This document shows, one piece after another, positions 46,820-57,909 of a DNA stretch of 64,000 nucleotides; within the stretch, counting starts at the first letter, position 1, and every line of letters starts with the position of its first letter. The stretch covers positions 7,394,761-7,458,760 of the forward strand of contig OX123200.2 in NCBI GenBank assembly GCA_944739405.2, written 5' to 3'. A model generated the notes under the pieces. It was not told the origin of the DNA. It made no database searches and saw only the letters and a list, made by a program, of their open reading frames with translations. Origin of the DNA: Euclidia mi. Taxonomy: Eukaryota > Arthropoda > Insecta > Lepidoptera > Erebidae. Position numbers and translations under genes: made by a program.

Positions 46820-47640
46820 TGTATAGACAATACCTAGTATACCTATTTCTGGCAGGAAATTATGTTACTATATAGTATGAACTGTTTGACGGAATCGAGT
46901 ACCAGCAGAGAAGTAAGATTCGGGCACTGCATCTTATCTTTTAGTTCGTTATTGCTCTTTCAACCCTGAAAATTAGTGATGTCCTAGAAAGTAGTAAGTA
47001 TTGCGAATAATATTTCTATAGGACATCAATTATCTTTAAATTAAGTACCTACCTTTAGTCAGCAAAAATATTCAGGTCATATACACCTAAGTATAATATG
47101 GATTAAATTAAAATGATACCTAACGAGCCACAATCCCGAATGAATTTTTTGCACTAAATTGTTTTAACATCAAAGCATTTTTTAAGTTTAGCAAAACTTA
47201 ATACTGGTACTGAAGTAGGTACCTACCACATTAGTTACATTGTTATGACATTTTATCACCTTTATATAAATACCTGCATAATATATTAATTTAGACTGAA
47301 ACAAACTTTATTTTAAATTAAAAAAAATTACGATAAGCTAATGCGTGATGTGCGTGTATATATTATCTTTTACTCCGAAACTACTTAATTCATATGTGCT
47401 GTCACGGCCACTGATAAGACCATGCTGTTACAATACACATAATCTGATTCAGTCGTGGCTGTGCTATTATCCTGTTAGTATGATATAACGTACTTACCTA
47501 CCTATTAATACATACTTAGGTGAGTTATTCAAGTAAAAGTACTAAATAGATGCATAATCAATAATTTAATTCAATATAATAATCTTTACAATGTGTTATG
47601 TGATCGTATTGTGACCTCTTTACACGAAACCTTTTAAAAA
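46820..47640. other. Intergenic, nothing supported
   Basis: AT-rich spacer between NDUFV2 and the next candidate exon. An upstream non-coding exon for 47675 may lie here, but I cannot place it. Confidence 0.4.
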
Positions 47641-47674
47641 TAAAATGTAGTGTCAAAATGGTGTTAATTTACAG

Positions 47675-47761
47675 ATGTTTCGTAGAAATAACAAAAATGA
47701 AGGGTTTAAGGAATATGTCCAGGTGCCAATATGGGATAATGAATCCTGGGGAAATCAAAAT
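47675..47761 (+). CDS. Candidate N-terminal coding exon, unrecognised
   Basis: A likely acceptor (GTGTTAATTTACAG) is followed directly by ATG and 29 open codons (MFRRNNKNEGFKEYVQVPIW and on to ESWGNQN), ending in phase 0 at AAT|GTAAGT. A leader exon upstream is implied. It could join in phase 0 to the exon at 50218, giving a 66-residue protein, or to a downstream common exon beyond the window. Family unknown. Confidence 0.4.
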
Positions 47762-48415
47762 GTAAGTACTTAACTATAGTTTTGTAGTTTCATTTTTGTT
47801 GGTTAGATTAGTCACTGTCAAATAAATGTAAAGCAAATCCAGTTACCTAGGTACTTAGTTCAAAAGTACCTAGCTCCTTATGTTTTCGATGCTTTTAAGT
47901 TACCTGACTCAGTAAATGTAATATTACTTTGCGTGTGCTAAGAACTGAAAGGTTTCTACCATATTGTCTTTTAATATCTTATCTACTGACACTATAAAAC
48001 ATACAAATTGCAAAAACTTTTATTCAATGCAAACAAATCATCATCACGCGGAATAGGGATGCTAGTTGCTATTGCTACAAAACAGTGCTGACTAGACTTA
48101 AAATATAATCGTCTAAATATTGAAATTATAGTTTTGTGATAATTGTTTCCTTTATTTTATTATGAATTGCTGTAATATGAATGATTGAATCAAATATAAT
48201 TTACTTAAGTTAAAACTAGCTTCAATGCGACGTTTGTAAGCGTTATCACGGCGTCTATTGTTGTCAAACGAAAGCTTAGTTGTCAACGTTGAACTGTCAT
48301 TTAGTTTTGCCCTAAGTCAGTCTGTCAGTGGTTTTTCATACGTTGGTTGCTTGTATCGTTCTCCTGGGTGTGAAAATGTCTATCGAGGCCTAAGCTGAAA
48401 GGCATCGTTTGAACA

Positions 48416-48517
48416 ATGAAAAGTAGCCCCACGCGCAAATATGAAAATTTCTCCAACGACCACCAAGGGAAGGAAACGGACAAGTATTCCTTAGACAGCC
48501 AAGACACCGCCAGTGTG
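48416..48517 (+). CDS. Alternative first coding exon (isoform 1) of an unrecognised gene
   Basis: ATG and 34 open codons (MKSSPTRKYENFSNDHQGKE and on to SLDSQDTASV) end in phase 0 at GTG|GTTAGT. The leader upstream has initiator-like TCAGT motifs (about 48315) and a five-codon upstream ORF at 48376-48393 (MSIEA). The peptide is hydrophilic, like a cytosolic N-terminus. The next in-phase exon is not visible; the phase matches the exon at 57799, so both may splice to a common exon right of the window. Confidence 0.45.
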
Positions 48518-50217
48518 GTTAGTTCATTGTTGAAATTATTGATTTTGTTTGTGTACTGTATAAGATGTTATTGATTCGTCGTGTATTAATGTTTGGATTA
48601 GTCATAGCATATGTTATGTGTCTATGTGCCTATGGTAATGCGTGAAAGTATGTTATAAACGGCTAAATTAGTCGGCGTGTGAATTGCGGCTTGCCGTTTC
48701 ATCTACGTATGCGTACTATACGACCTAGTTCGCTAATAATCGGACGCAATCGACTTGGCGAAATATGTTTCTCTGCCCTCGTTTTATTTTATAAAATGCG
48801 CTTTAGTGTTATGAATCCTGACATATTTTGTAACGTCGCCAACTCGACGCACTTTGAATAATATCGTATTCTAAGTGCGGCAGATAATTTCGTACCTACA
48901 CTTTCACCACGACACGTGAATCGCGCAGTTTTCCTTATGAATGACTTATAATAGTTAATTTTATGTTACTTAAAATTAGTTTATATCTAGATTATTTTAT
49001 AAACTTAATCCAATGGTAACTGCATATAATTGGCCATAGATGAAAAATATTATTACAACAAATACTTCATGATGATTGCAGTTGATTACTGCAGCTGATT
49101 AAAACAGACTGTACATAAAATTTAATGAAGTTAAATCTAATTTTAAAAAGGAATACCTTTTCTGTTATTTACTTCATAGATAACATGTAATGTGGTATTA
49201 AAAAAAGATTATTACAAAAAGCTTTAAGGCCATGACTGCATTCCACTACTTTATATAATTTGATGGTCACATAAGTCCAGATATATACTTAAATATTCCT
49301 AAATAAAATTGACATGTTTCACTTATATATTGACATATATCTACATTTCTATGCATTTTATTTGTAAGCATTACAATGTATGTTTCATTTCACTCTTATT
49401 ACATTTATGTTCACTGTTACAGTTTTCCATAATGTATAGTAGTCATAAATAATAATAATATCTTTCAACCATGACTAGGGCTGGCATCACCTAAATTGCC
49501 GACACGGGATAAACACGGCAAATATTTAAAAGAGAATATTTTTTAGTATGTTTTTTTCCTAGGACACCTCTGAAAAAGTACCATCTATCGCTTATATAAA
49601 AAAATGGTTTTCCCATGACAACAAAAGTGTCTGGGTTACACCAAACACTTTCAAAAACCCCGGCCGTACAGGCCCCGGACGCCCTTCAAACTAGGATTAA
49701 TTTGGGGAAAATGAACAGATGGTAGCCGAGCCATGACCATTACTCATTCACTTGCTATACTCATTATTGTTTGTCAACCACTAAAATGTGTTCCAAGAAA
49801 AATAAACAACTCAATTGTAGTTATTTAGTTTGTATAATATTTGCACTATACAATATGCTTTTTGAATTTTTAACCCTAGGATAAACACATTTTTTTCACT
49901 TATCTAAGGGTTGCTACTCTTATATTATTGCATGCTTCTTGCATGCCATATTATTTGCCAGTCTCTGGTTTGTTTCGGGCTGGCAAATTAGGTGTATAAG
50001 ACTCTCCCCCTTATCAAGTCCCACTAAACCACTGCAGTAACTTCCAAATACCATAATGATAACAGTGGTGACATGCAATTCCTGCTTACCATACTTTGCG
50101 AAAACCTTGCCGGGTGGATATGCAGTCTTTATATAACTTTGCTTGGGCCAATCTTACCATCTCAGTAAAGTAAATTGATAGTTAACATCCTATAAATATT
50201 GTTATTTTCATATCTAG

Positions 50218-50331
50218 ATGACAATAAGTGGTGAGGCTGTCAGGAATAATTGCATCTCCATAGCCTCTATGGCTGCTCAACTACCAATAACAAATTTAAA
50301 TACCTTAAGACAATACCTTTGTAAGTTATAA
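50218..50331 (+). CDS. Candidate terminal exon, unrecognised
   Basis: Acceptor TTTTCATATCTAG precedes ATGACAATAAGTGGT and 37 open codons (MTISGEAVRNNCISIASMAA and on to LRQYLCKL) to a TAA at 50329-50331. A GTAAG overlaps the end at 50321 and would give phase 1 if used. With the exon at 47675 the frame is continuous. Amino-acid composition looks coding; no family recognised. Confidence 0.3.
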   Translation: MTISGEAVRNNCISIASMAAQLPITNLNTLRQYLCKL

Positions 50332-50349
50332 CACACTTAATTGTTATAG

Positions 50350-50535
50350 TTCATCTCAAGGGAATCTATAAACAATAATATCAATATGTCTTTTATGAAA
50401 TGCCAATCTTTAATGGGAATGTCTGTTCAAGCTTTTAACTATTCAACTGCAGATGCACTGATCAGTGCGACAGACAATAGATTTTCCATGGTGTCTGATA
50501 TTGCAGCATTCAAGAGGTTAATGTCCACCTGTCAG
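50350..50535 (+). other. Coding-like ORF with a donor-like end
   Basis: The frame is open from 50350, with ATG at 50386 (MSFMKCQSLMGMSVQAFNYS, then TADALISATDNRFSMV and IAAFKRLMSTCQ), up to CAG|GTGTGT. TTGTTATAG at 50341-50349 could be a weak acceptor. It is adjacent to the exon at 50218 but no usable phase connects them, so it may be an exon of another transcript or a decayed gene piece. Confidence 0.25.
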
Positions 50536-50580
50536 GTGTGTTTCAACTATTCTGTTCTGGTATTCTCTGTCGCCTGTACT

Positions 50581-51345
50581 CAGTGGCGTAGCTAGCTTGG
50601 GTGGTACCCGGGGCGGTAGTTAGTGGATGACCTTTTTATTTTTAGGGTTCCGTACCTCAAGGTAAAAAAAGGAACCCTTATAAGATCACTTTCTTGTCTG
50701 TCTGTCTGTCCGTCCGTGTGTCACCACCGATTTTCTCAGGAACGGGTGGACCTAGCAAATTGAAATTTATACCAGATACTGAGGTCTATGGTTGCTATTA
50801 GGTGTATGAAAATCAGGGTCCTGGGTCAACCCAATAAAAAGATATGGTCAAAATTAGATTTTTGCGAAAACTTGTAAGTACCAAAATTAACCTTAATTTT
50901 CAACTTTTTTTAATTTTCGGAATTTTTCCTTTACTTGTGCTGTAAGACCTTGGTTTTGACCAAAATTGACAATTCTAGGTCAACCGTAAGTACCCTATAG
51001 GTTTTGGGTCGAAAACCTATATGGTAGTTCCCGTTGAACAGGAATCACGAAATTTGGCCTAAAGCAGGGTCTTACAGCACAAATAAAGGAAAAATTACAA
51101 AAAATAAAAAAAGTGGAAAATTTAAGGGTGTCCCCATACATACATAGTAGACTCCATTTGAGATAGTCCTCTAAGTTGTATGGATTTAGCACGGCTAACT
51201 CTCTAGTGTTGAGCGCTAGTGCCTATGTTTTTGTACATTGTTCTTAGTTGAGTTTTGGGTGTCACCCCTTTTTTTGGATGGGTGGCACCCCAAAAAGGGT
51301 GGCATCCGGGGCGGACCGCTCCCCCCCCCCCTTCCTACGCCACTG
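50581..51345. mobile_element. hAT-like element, copy 2, with a nested interspersed repeat
   Basis: CAGTGGCGTAGCTAG start and CTACGCCACTG end, with perfect 8-bp duplications CCTGTACT at 50573-50580 and 51346-51353. Compared with the 259-bp copy at 19965-20223, an extra segment lies at about 50645-51185. That segment starts AGGGTTCCGTACCTCAAGGT and includes TTTTCTCAGGAACGGGTGG and TTACAGCACAAATAAAGG, a text I recall as a widespread moth repeat. Confidence 0.9.
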
Positions 51346-51556
51346 CCTGTACTATTCTATTGATTATGTATTAACGCCTGTAGAATAACTCAGCTTTGCC
51401 TCAAATAAAAATAAATTGTAAATATTCAATTATCAAACAAAAATATTTTAAAAAGGAATTTAAGTCTGCTAGTGCTTTGTGTACAAGAGAATTCAAATAA
51501 AATTTGGGTCCCTTGTCTATATGACTAGTCTGAAGTTTAATAATTGTGCAATTTGT

Positions 51557-51595
51557 TGAACTTGGAAACTGTTACTGTTTCCAAGCTCAACAGAC
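51557..51595. repeat. Short hairpin
   Basis: GTTGAACTTGGAAAC and GTTTCCAAGCTCAAC pair with one mismatch around a 7-nt loop. Confidence 0.7.
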
Positions 51596-52669
51596 TTGTT
51601 TCCCATGTCCACTTACCAATCCAACCATATTTAACAGAATACTAGGTTAATACCACTAGCAATGTCAAAAAGTCCCATAAAAATATAACTACTTACTTTA
51701 GATTTTTTTGTTAACTGATTAAAATTCAAGCGTAAGGATTTTGTATTCTGGTGGAGGATGATGATGTGTGCAAACCATTTGGCATTCACACAAGCAAGCT
51801 AATTATCTTTCATTACCACTTGTTGAAAAAAAAAATTGTAAATGAAATATTTTTAATTTACAACATTACTTAGTCACTATTAGTTTGGCTCACGAACTTT
51901 ACTACTTGGTCGACGTGAAGAGCTCTCCTATAACGAGAATCGTTAAGTGATTATTTTACTCGAACTCTAATCTATTGCAGCCAGTCCATCAGTAGATCTA
52001 GCTGCATCTATGTTGTGATCCATCATGGTTACAATTACCGTCCTTTTGCATGTAAACAAATTATTACCTATATGCCTCAAATAAGAAAAAGTCCCTGCAA
52101 CGTTTCTAGTTACAAAGCTACACTGACAAGTTGCGCTGACGGCAAATATTTTTGGTCCAATGTTGGCACCTAGAGGTTATGTCGTCGTTCTTTTCCGTAC
52201 GTCATTCTTCATCGTCATCATCTTAACGCTTACCCGGTTTCGGACCAAGACTCGCCTTGGAGCCCGGGGCCGCTAGCCTTCAATATCCCTTTTCGCACGG
52301 TCTTCGGCATCACCAGTGATAAGCCAATTGCTTCTCAGCTAAGATTATCTCCAATACAATAATTTAAAAAAATTGTAATATTGTATGTTATAAGCTTATA
52401 AGACTTACATAAATAACTTTGATATACGCCGATGAAAATATTCCGTAAGCACTTCCTTACTATCAGAATTGGGTATTACAATCACTGCAGGTGAATGATT
52501 TAATCAGTCATCTGATTTTATTAAGCAATTTTATTTGAAGATAACGTTGATTAGTAAAGTGTATCTTCGATACACTTTCGATAGAATACAATTTTATATT
52601 TATTGTCGTTTTACACCTATGCCTACCTCATTAACTACGGAATTCAATATTCGAAATTTAGATAGATCT

Positions 52670-52762
52670 GTAGATTTTAGATTCGGTTTTGACAGTTTTT
52701 GACATGCTCCATACAGAATATGTCAAACACGAATCTAAAATCTACAGATGTATCTATACATA
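52670..52762. repeat. Inverted repeat with about 25-bp arms
   Basis: GATAGATCTGTAGATTTTAG then ATTCG is mirrored by CGAATCTAAAATCTACAGAT then GTATCTAT about 45 bases downstream; the arms differ by a single T near the middle. A palindromic small element or foldback. Confidence 0.75.
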
Positions 52763-52784
52763 GCTATATAACATACATAGCTTT

Positions 52785-52905
52785 GATATACACTCACGCC
52801 TGTTTCCCCGAAGGGGTAGGCAGAGGCATATTAAACGCCCACTTTTCGCCAGTATTTTGATCGCAATTGGTGGCGAGCCTATTGCCGCTTATCGGGACAT
52901 TTAAT
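52785..52905 (-). repeat. SINE tail, first family
   Basis: ACTCACGCCTGTTTCCCCGA then AGGGGTAGGCAGAGGCATAT and CACTTTTCGCCAG. Tail half only. Confidence 0.65.
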
Positions 52906-53595
52906 TTGCCAGAGCCTCGTCCGTAGATCGGCAGGTGCACCACTTGCAGGTGAGGTTGGCTTGGGACCCTAAGTTCTTGGTGGGAACCCTATGCACCCTT
53001 CGAATATTGAAAATGGCCGTTAATCATTTGTTGTCTGCGAGTAATCCAAGCAGATCGCAACTTGGTCTAATAGGAAAATTTTGAGTTTGACAAAAAGTTG
53101 CTAAGCTACTACGTCTTGAAATAAATTCGTATGTAAGAATGCAGTTCTTCAGGGTCAAAGTAGGTTCTTGTGTTCTAGTTTGTGTCACCTATTATTTTGT
53201 TTATCAGGACTGTCACATGGTCTGGGTTGGAGATATCAGTGCGCTTGACTCAGCCACATATCAGGTTCTCAAGATTCTTTACTATCCTGATCATCTTCTT
53301 TTGTACCTGTGTATAAAATTAATAAAGCTCGGTGCTTTTCTCATTTGTCTATTCTTTCTCCATAGTAATTAGTACATAAAACGTACTAAATAATACGCCA
53401 TCGGACATAAATTAGACACCCTGCTAGTGTAACCCATGTAATACATATAGAACAGTAGATTATATTTCACATTCATAATATTGCCAATAAATTACGCGAT
53501 CGAGACTCGTTATATAAATATTAGTATAACGTCCGTACAGTCTATATGAAAACATCTGCTTTCTCAAGTTCAGCATTCATTCATCTGATGCTAAA

Positions 53596-53659
53596 GTAAA
53601 GACGTAAAAAGGCATATGAAATACTAGTAAGTATTTCATATGCCATTTTACGTCTTTAC
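53596..53659. repeat. Near-perfect hairpin, 30-bp arms, 4-nt loop
   Basis: Arms 53596-53625 and 53630-53659 pair at 29 of 30 positions (A-A at 53610/53645). Sequence core GGCATATGAAATACT. Confidence 0.92.
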
Positions 53660-53849
53660 GCATCATTTAAGACTATGTACGATTCCGCTGCCATGGCTCA
53701 TTGCGTGATGTTATAAAGCCTATCTCGATAAATGGGTTATCTTACACTGAACGAATTTCAAATCGAACCAGTAGGTAGATCCTAAGTAATTCTGAAATTA
53801 GCGCGTTTAAGCAAACAAACAAACCAACTCTTCAGCTTTATAAATTAGT

Positions 53850-54190
53850 ATAGATTGGGTGTTCATTGTGTCCGTTAGTTGTATGTTTGTAAAGTCCCCG
53901 CGAAACAAGTTTTTTTTGGTGCTAGTGCGAGTTTTAAAAAGGCATTTTTTGAGCGCCTTAATTTTGGAAGAAAACATTATGAAGCACTAGAGGACGCCAG
54001 CAGCTACGCCTGCAATTTTTTTAAATTTACCCGATTTGGCCGTTCCCGTGGGAATTTCGGGAAATCCCTTCTTAGTGCACCCCTAGGGTCCCCAAGGAAC
54101 ATACATGCCAAATTTCAGCTTCCTGCGCCCAATAGTTTCGGCTGTAGCGTGTCTGTCAGTCAGTCAGTAACGCAAGGATTTTACATATTA
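53850..54190 (+). repeat. SINE tail fragment followed by the CAGTCAGTCAGTA repeat
   Basis: GGGTGTTCATTGTGTCCGTT and GTATGTTTGTAAAGTCCCCG are the tail of the second SINE family (about 53855-53910). From about 54030, GGGAATTTCGGGAAATCCCT through GTGTCTGTCAGTCAGTCAGT is the best preserved copy of the 886-1012 family. Confidence 0.65.
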
Positions 54191-54584
54191 AGATTAAGAT
54201 AAAAGATTATTCAACGACGAGAGAAACAACAATACTGTATTCGTTTAGAACTCGGTGCTAAAGACGTAGACAGGCTGAAATATACTCTGTCTTCATTTAG
54301 AACGCAGTTACTAGATATTAAGGCCACGTAATCGTGAAATTATATTCGTTGCGGTGTTTCAAGTGCACACTTTCATTAGTTTCACTTGCCACACTTGCTT
54401 AGCGTTTAAGTAGGTAGCTGTAGTTCTCGGCGTCACCTGTGTTTTTATGTTTTATGGTATGAATGGAGAGATTACGGTTCTTCATAATAGTTGGTAGTAA
54501 TGTTCTACCGCAGAAATAACACGCCAGGGAATGAAAGTAAAAAGAATATGCTTATATTTGCCTTATTTGTTTAAAAAGTGTAGT

Positions 54585-55090
54585 CCGTGTGGTGACGGAT
54601 TAGGAATACGGAATGTCATCACCCCATATCATCCCATGGGTGTCGTAAGAGCCGACAGAGGGAGCATATTATGCAGAGAACACCACTGTAAGAGAAGAAA
54701 AACTTGATACAAACCCTATACCAACCCGTTCGGCCAGCGTGGTATACCTAGTAGGCCAATATGGTTGTTTCCAACCAGTCAAATCAAGCACTTTTAATGA
54801 AATGTCAAAAACGACCTTTGCCAAGGGTTTTGTATGAAACATGACGTAGTGACGTCATAGTGTTTTGCTGTCATGTAGAATACTTATTACTTATCAATAA
54901 ATTGACGATAAAAAATGTTAAATAAAGTTTTAACATTAATTGATGAATAAAACTACTTACTATTATTTTGACATGTTTCACTAGATAAAAATACTTGTAT
55001 AATTTATTTCACTTGCAGGAAACTTCCCTATTCCTCCTTTCAAAGGAGAGGCCTAGTCTAGCAGTGGACTGTTAACGGCTGATGATGATT
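54585..55090 (+). repeat. Retroposon 3' region interrupted by MITE B
   Basis: The left part (54585-54760) matches 7795-7970 and ends GTAGGCCAAT; the right part resumes at 55032 with TCCTCCTTTCAAAGGAGAGG and ends GGCTGATGATGAT. Together they equal the uninterrupted copies at 7690-8035 and 12475-12690. Confidence 0.85.
54761..55029. mobile_element. MITE family B, copy 2, with an internal CRE palindrome
   Basis: Starts ATGGTTGTTTCC and ends GGAAACTTCCCT, flanked by AT at 54759-54760 and 55030-55031. Reverse complement of the element at 46557-46815. TGACGTCA at 54850-54857. Confidence 0.88.
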
Positions 55091-55109
55091 GTTTAAAAAG
55101 CTCTACTTC

Positions 55110-55290
55110 CGCCCTAGGAATAGATGATATCACGAGGTGCTTTACGAACATTAAATTCAATTAACATAATATAAAGAATACCCAGACCCGCAATAACAAT
55201 ATGTGAGACTCACAAAGCCATCGCCTCACAATACTCAGTGCAAAGCGCCGATGTGGCAGCTTAAACCACTACGCTATGTAGCATTCAGTA
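55110..55290 (-). repeat. Diverged SINE copy, second family
   Basis: Complement of the box A region GCGTAGTGGTTTAAGCTGCC near 55255-55275 and AGACCCGCAATAACAATATG in the body. Eroded. Confidence 0.55.
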
Positions 55291-55539
55291 ATAATAGAGC
55301 TCTATTGGTTTATATTTTCGTAGCGCACCTTTCTAGTACCTTTACGATCCTTGCACATTCACGGTAGTCAGTGAATACGCAGTCTTGAATCGGTCACAAA
55401 AGGACTCGTAGATTATAACTTAACTAATTTGAAATGCCAAACAGAGGCTAACAGTGTGTATTACAGCAGAGTAGCCAGTCTCCTGGTATGTTGTCTCGCA
55501 CTAGCGTTGCCTCAGCATTACCAGCCACTTCCATGGGTG

Positions 55540-56385
55540 TCTCTATAATAAAACCGGCCAAGTGCGTGTCGAGCCACGCGCAATGTAGGGTTCCGTAGTT
55601 GCCCATAATGACTTGCTGCAAAGGGTATTAATGTACAACAAATCCGACTGTTTATTTTGCGGAAAAAATAATTTTAATAACACTATTATAAGAACCTAAG
55701 TTTTGTTTAGAAAAATATTAGGTATTTATCCAGTTATGTATTGTAAACATAAAATGTGGTTTCCAAGATATACCACTACCTATACATACGTAGTACCGTA
55801 GTACATTACATACCAAAGTACGTATGTCTTTAAGATTAAGCCAGCGCGCCCAATGTAAACTCACAGAAATAGGTATTTATAAGTTAACCGACGATTACTC
55901 GTAAACTGGTGATATCTACTTAGCCGTGATAGTTTTCCTTTTAAATTCGTTATATGTACTACATTTGTGATTTTTTTCACCTCTTCCAAATTAATAGTTT
56001 AGCCGGCAGAGGGGGGGGGGGGGGACACTTGAGTCTAACAATTTTTTTCACTTCAAAGCTTGATATTTGACAAACAAATCACTTGATCGAAAAATGATTT
56101 GAGCAAACTAATAATATTTTTTTAAAACCTATCCAATGATACCCCACATGATGGGGTACTAAACCAAAAAAAAAATCAACCCTACTATATATGTAGGGGA
56201 GATACCCTTAAAAAATATTTTCCTAAATTTTATTCTACAGTTTTGTTGCAATATCTTATGTCTATATTCATGTCAAATATCAGCTTTCTACCATCAGGCG
56301 TCTTTGAGCTAGGCTGCGGACGGACAGACGGACGGACATGACGAAACTATAAGGGTTCCTTGTGGACTACGGAACCCTAAAAAGA
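55540..56385. repeat. Interspersed repeat, AGGGTTCCGTA type
   Basis: AAACCGGCCAAGTGCGTGTC, then GTAGGGTTCCGTAGTTGCCC at the left; CGGACGGACAGACGGACGGA then AAGGGTTCCTTGTGGACTAC and GGAACCCTAAAAA at the right. A G16 run sits at about 56010. It is related to the segment nested in the hAT copy at 50581-51345. Confidence 0.7.
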
Positions 56386-56389
56386 CTAC

Positions 56390-57600
56390 TAAGACGTTTT
56401 GAATATTCGACATTTTTATTTTGTTTTCACTGCATTTTATTCTTTAATTCTGAAAGTTAACGATCTCCACTTTTACGACTGTGTCGTTTCATAACCAATT
56501 TGTTTATTACTTCCTCATAGTTTAACATAGAAACGTTAAGTTACTCCAAGAGTTAAAGTATGATCTCCATTATTCCTAAGTATTTTAGAATAATAAAATA
56601 AAACTTAACAATTAATTCGTAATCTGAACAACATAAACATGTACAGAATCACTTTTCATTATTAGTTAACGGTCATATTAGTCACACTGAGAAAACATGT
56701 TAAGTATAAATAAAAAATAATTAATAATCATATCGATTGTCATCCGTGAAATTTATGTTTACTGATTTATCGTCTGTGGTCATTACGGTCGCCATTTTTT
56801 ATAAAACATAACGTAATATAACTAGAATGAGCAAATGAGTTAAATTATACGAATCCCAGTGCGCAAAAACATTCTGAATAATACGTTTTTAATAGCGCTG
56901 TATTTTTTGCTACTGTAAACATATTATGATGAAAAGGGTATGTACTATGTATTTCATTTAGTGTTCGCCATTTCGACCTCTATTCGCTAGTAGGTCACCT
57001 CTTTCGCGAATATTCGGTATCTAAGCTCGATCGTGAAATAAAGTAAATATTTAGTTTACCTGAAAACCGAAAGAAAATACACGTTGCTTTGGTATCTTTC
57101 TTAAATTAATTTGGATGTTCTTGCGTGTACTGTACAACTAATTAAAGTGGTCGGTTTTCGTATCTTCGTTGTGTGAAAGAGTGGTGCATAAATGTTGCCA
57201 AAATAATTTTCTAGATGATAATGTCAAACTATGTGAAGATTTTGCTGTTTGCGTAGCAAGTAAATGAAAAGTACCAAGGTTTAACTTTGTGGCAATAAAA
57301 TTAACCAGTAATATATATAATAATACATTGATTACTAAGTGAACTTAAATTGATAGTAGTTTATTTGGATTAAAGTGTCTCGTCATCGGGTGTTTCAAAA
57401 TACGGAACGATATAATTCGTGATACATCGTTTACTTCGAGGATGTGTTTGAAACGGTCTCACGGAACCCCAACTCATCGTATGTCCGAGGGGCGCTTGTC
57501 CAATTGTTCTTGCTCGTATCTCGTATAGTTAGTCGGTAATTACCGTCGACAAGCCGGCACAGTGACACGTCTCTAACAATACAAGTGCTCCATCATTTCC
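56390..57600. other. Possible promoter-distal region, no gene seen
   Basis: AT-rich. No exon with convincing splice context or named repeat was found. Confidence 0.35.
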
Positions 57601-57631
57601 GCGGAACTTGTAAGAACTTTGTGATGATACG

Positions 57632-57680
57632 TTACGTCATCGCACCAGCCATTTACAGGACGTTCGAGAATTTATATAAA
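57632..57680 (+). promoter_or_regulatory. Putative core promoter for the 57799 exon
   Basis: A CRE-like TTACGTCA (57632-57639) and a TATA box TATATAAA (57673-57680) lie 119 bases before the ATG of the candidate first exon, in the right order and spacing for transcription starting near 57705. Inferred from motifs only. Confidence 0.4.
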
Positions 57681-57798
57681 TGTGTAGTGTTGTTCTAAGC
57701 GTTGTGAGGAATTAAAGTGTTGGCGATTTAATAGCAATATAATTTAAAATATTACATTAAGCTGTGTTGAACTGTAAGCTTGTACGTGGGAGTACATT

Positions 57799-57903
57799 AT
57801 GAAGTGTTTTAACGGTTTTTGTTCAGAACACTTTAAAAAGAAACCCTCAGAAGAGCAACCTGGGTCTGTGTTTACCATCTCATGTAAAGCGATTGATGAA
57901 GGG
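57799..57903 (+). CDS. Alternative first coding exon (isoform 2) of an unrecognised gene
   Basis: ATG (context ACATTATGA) and 35 open codons, MKCFNGFCSEHFKKKPSEEQ and on to FTISCKAIDEG, end in phase 0 at GGG|GTATGT. A TATA box and a CRE-like site lie just upstream. The peptide has three Cys and a basic patch, with no signal peptide. No in-phase continuation is seen before 64000, so the downstream exon lies outside. The shared phase with 48416-48517 suggests the same gene with two promoters. I do not recognise the family. Confidence 0.45.
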
Positions 57904-57909
57904 GTATGT

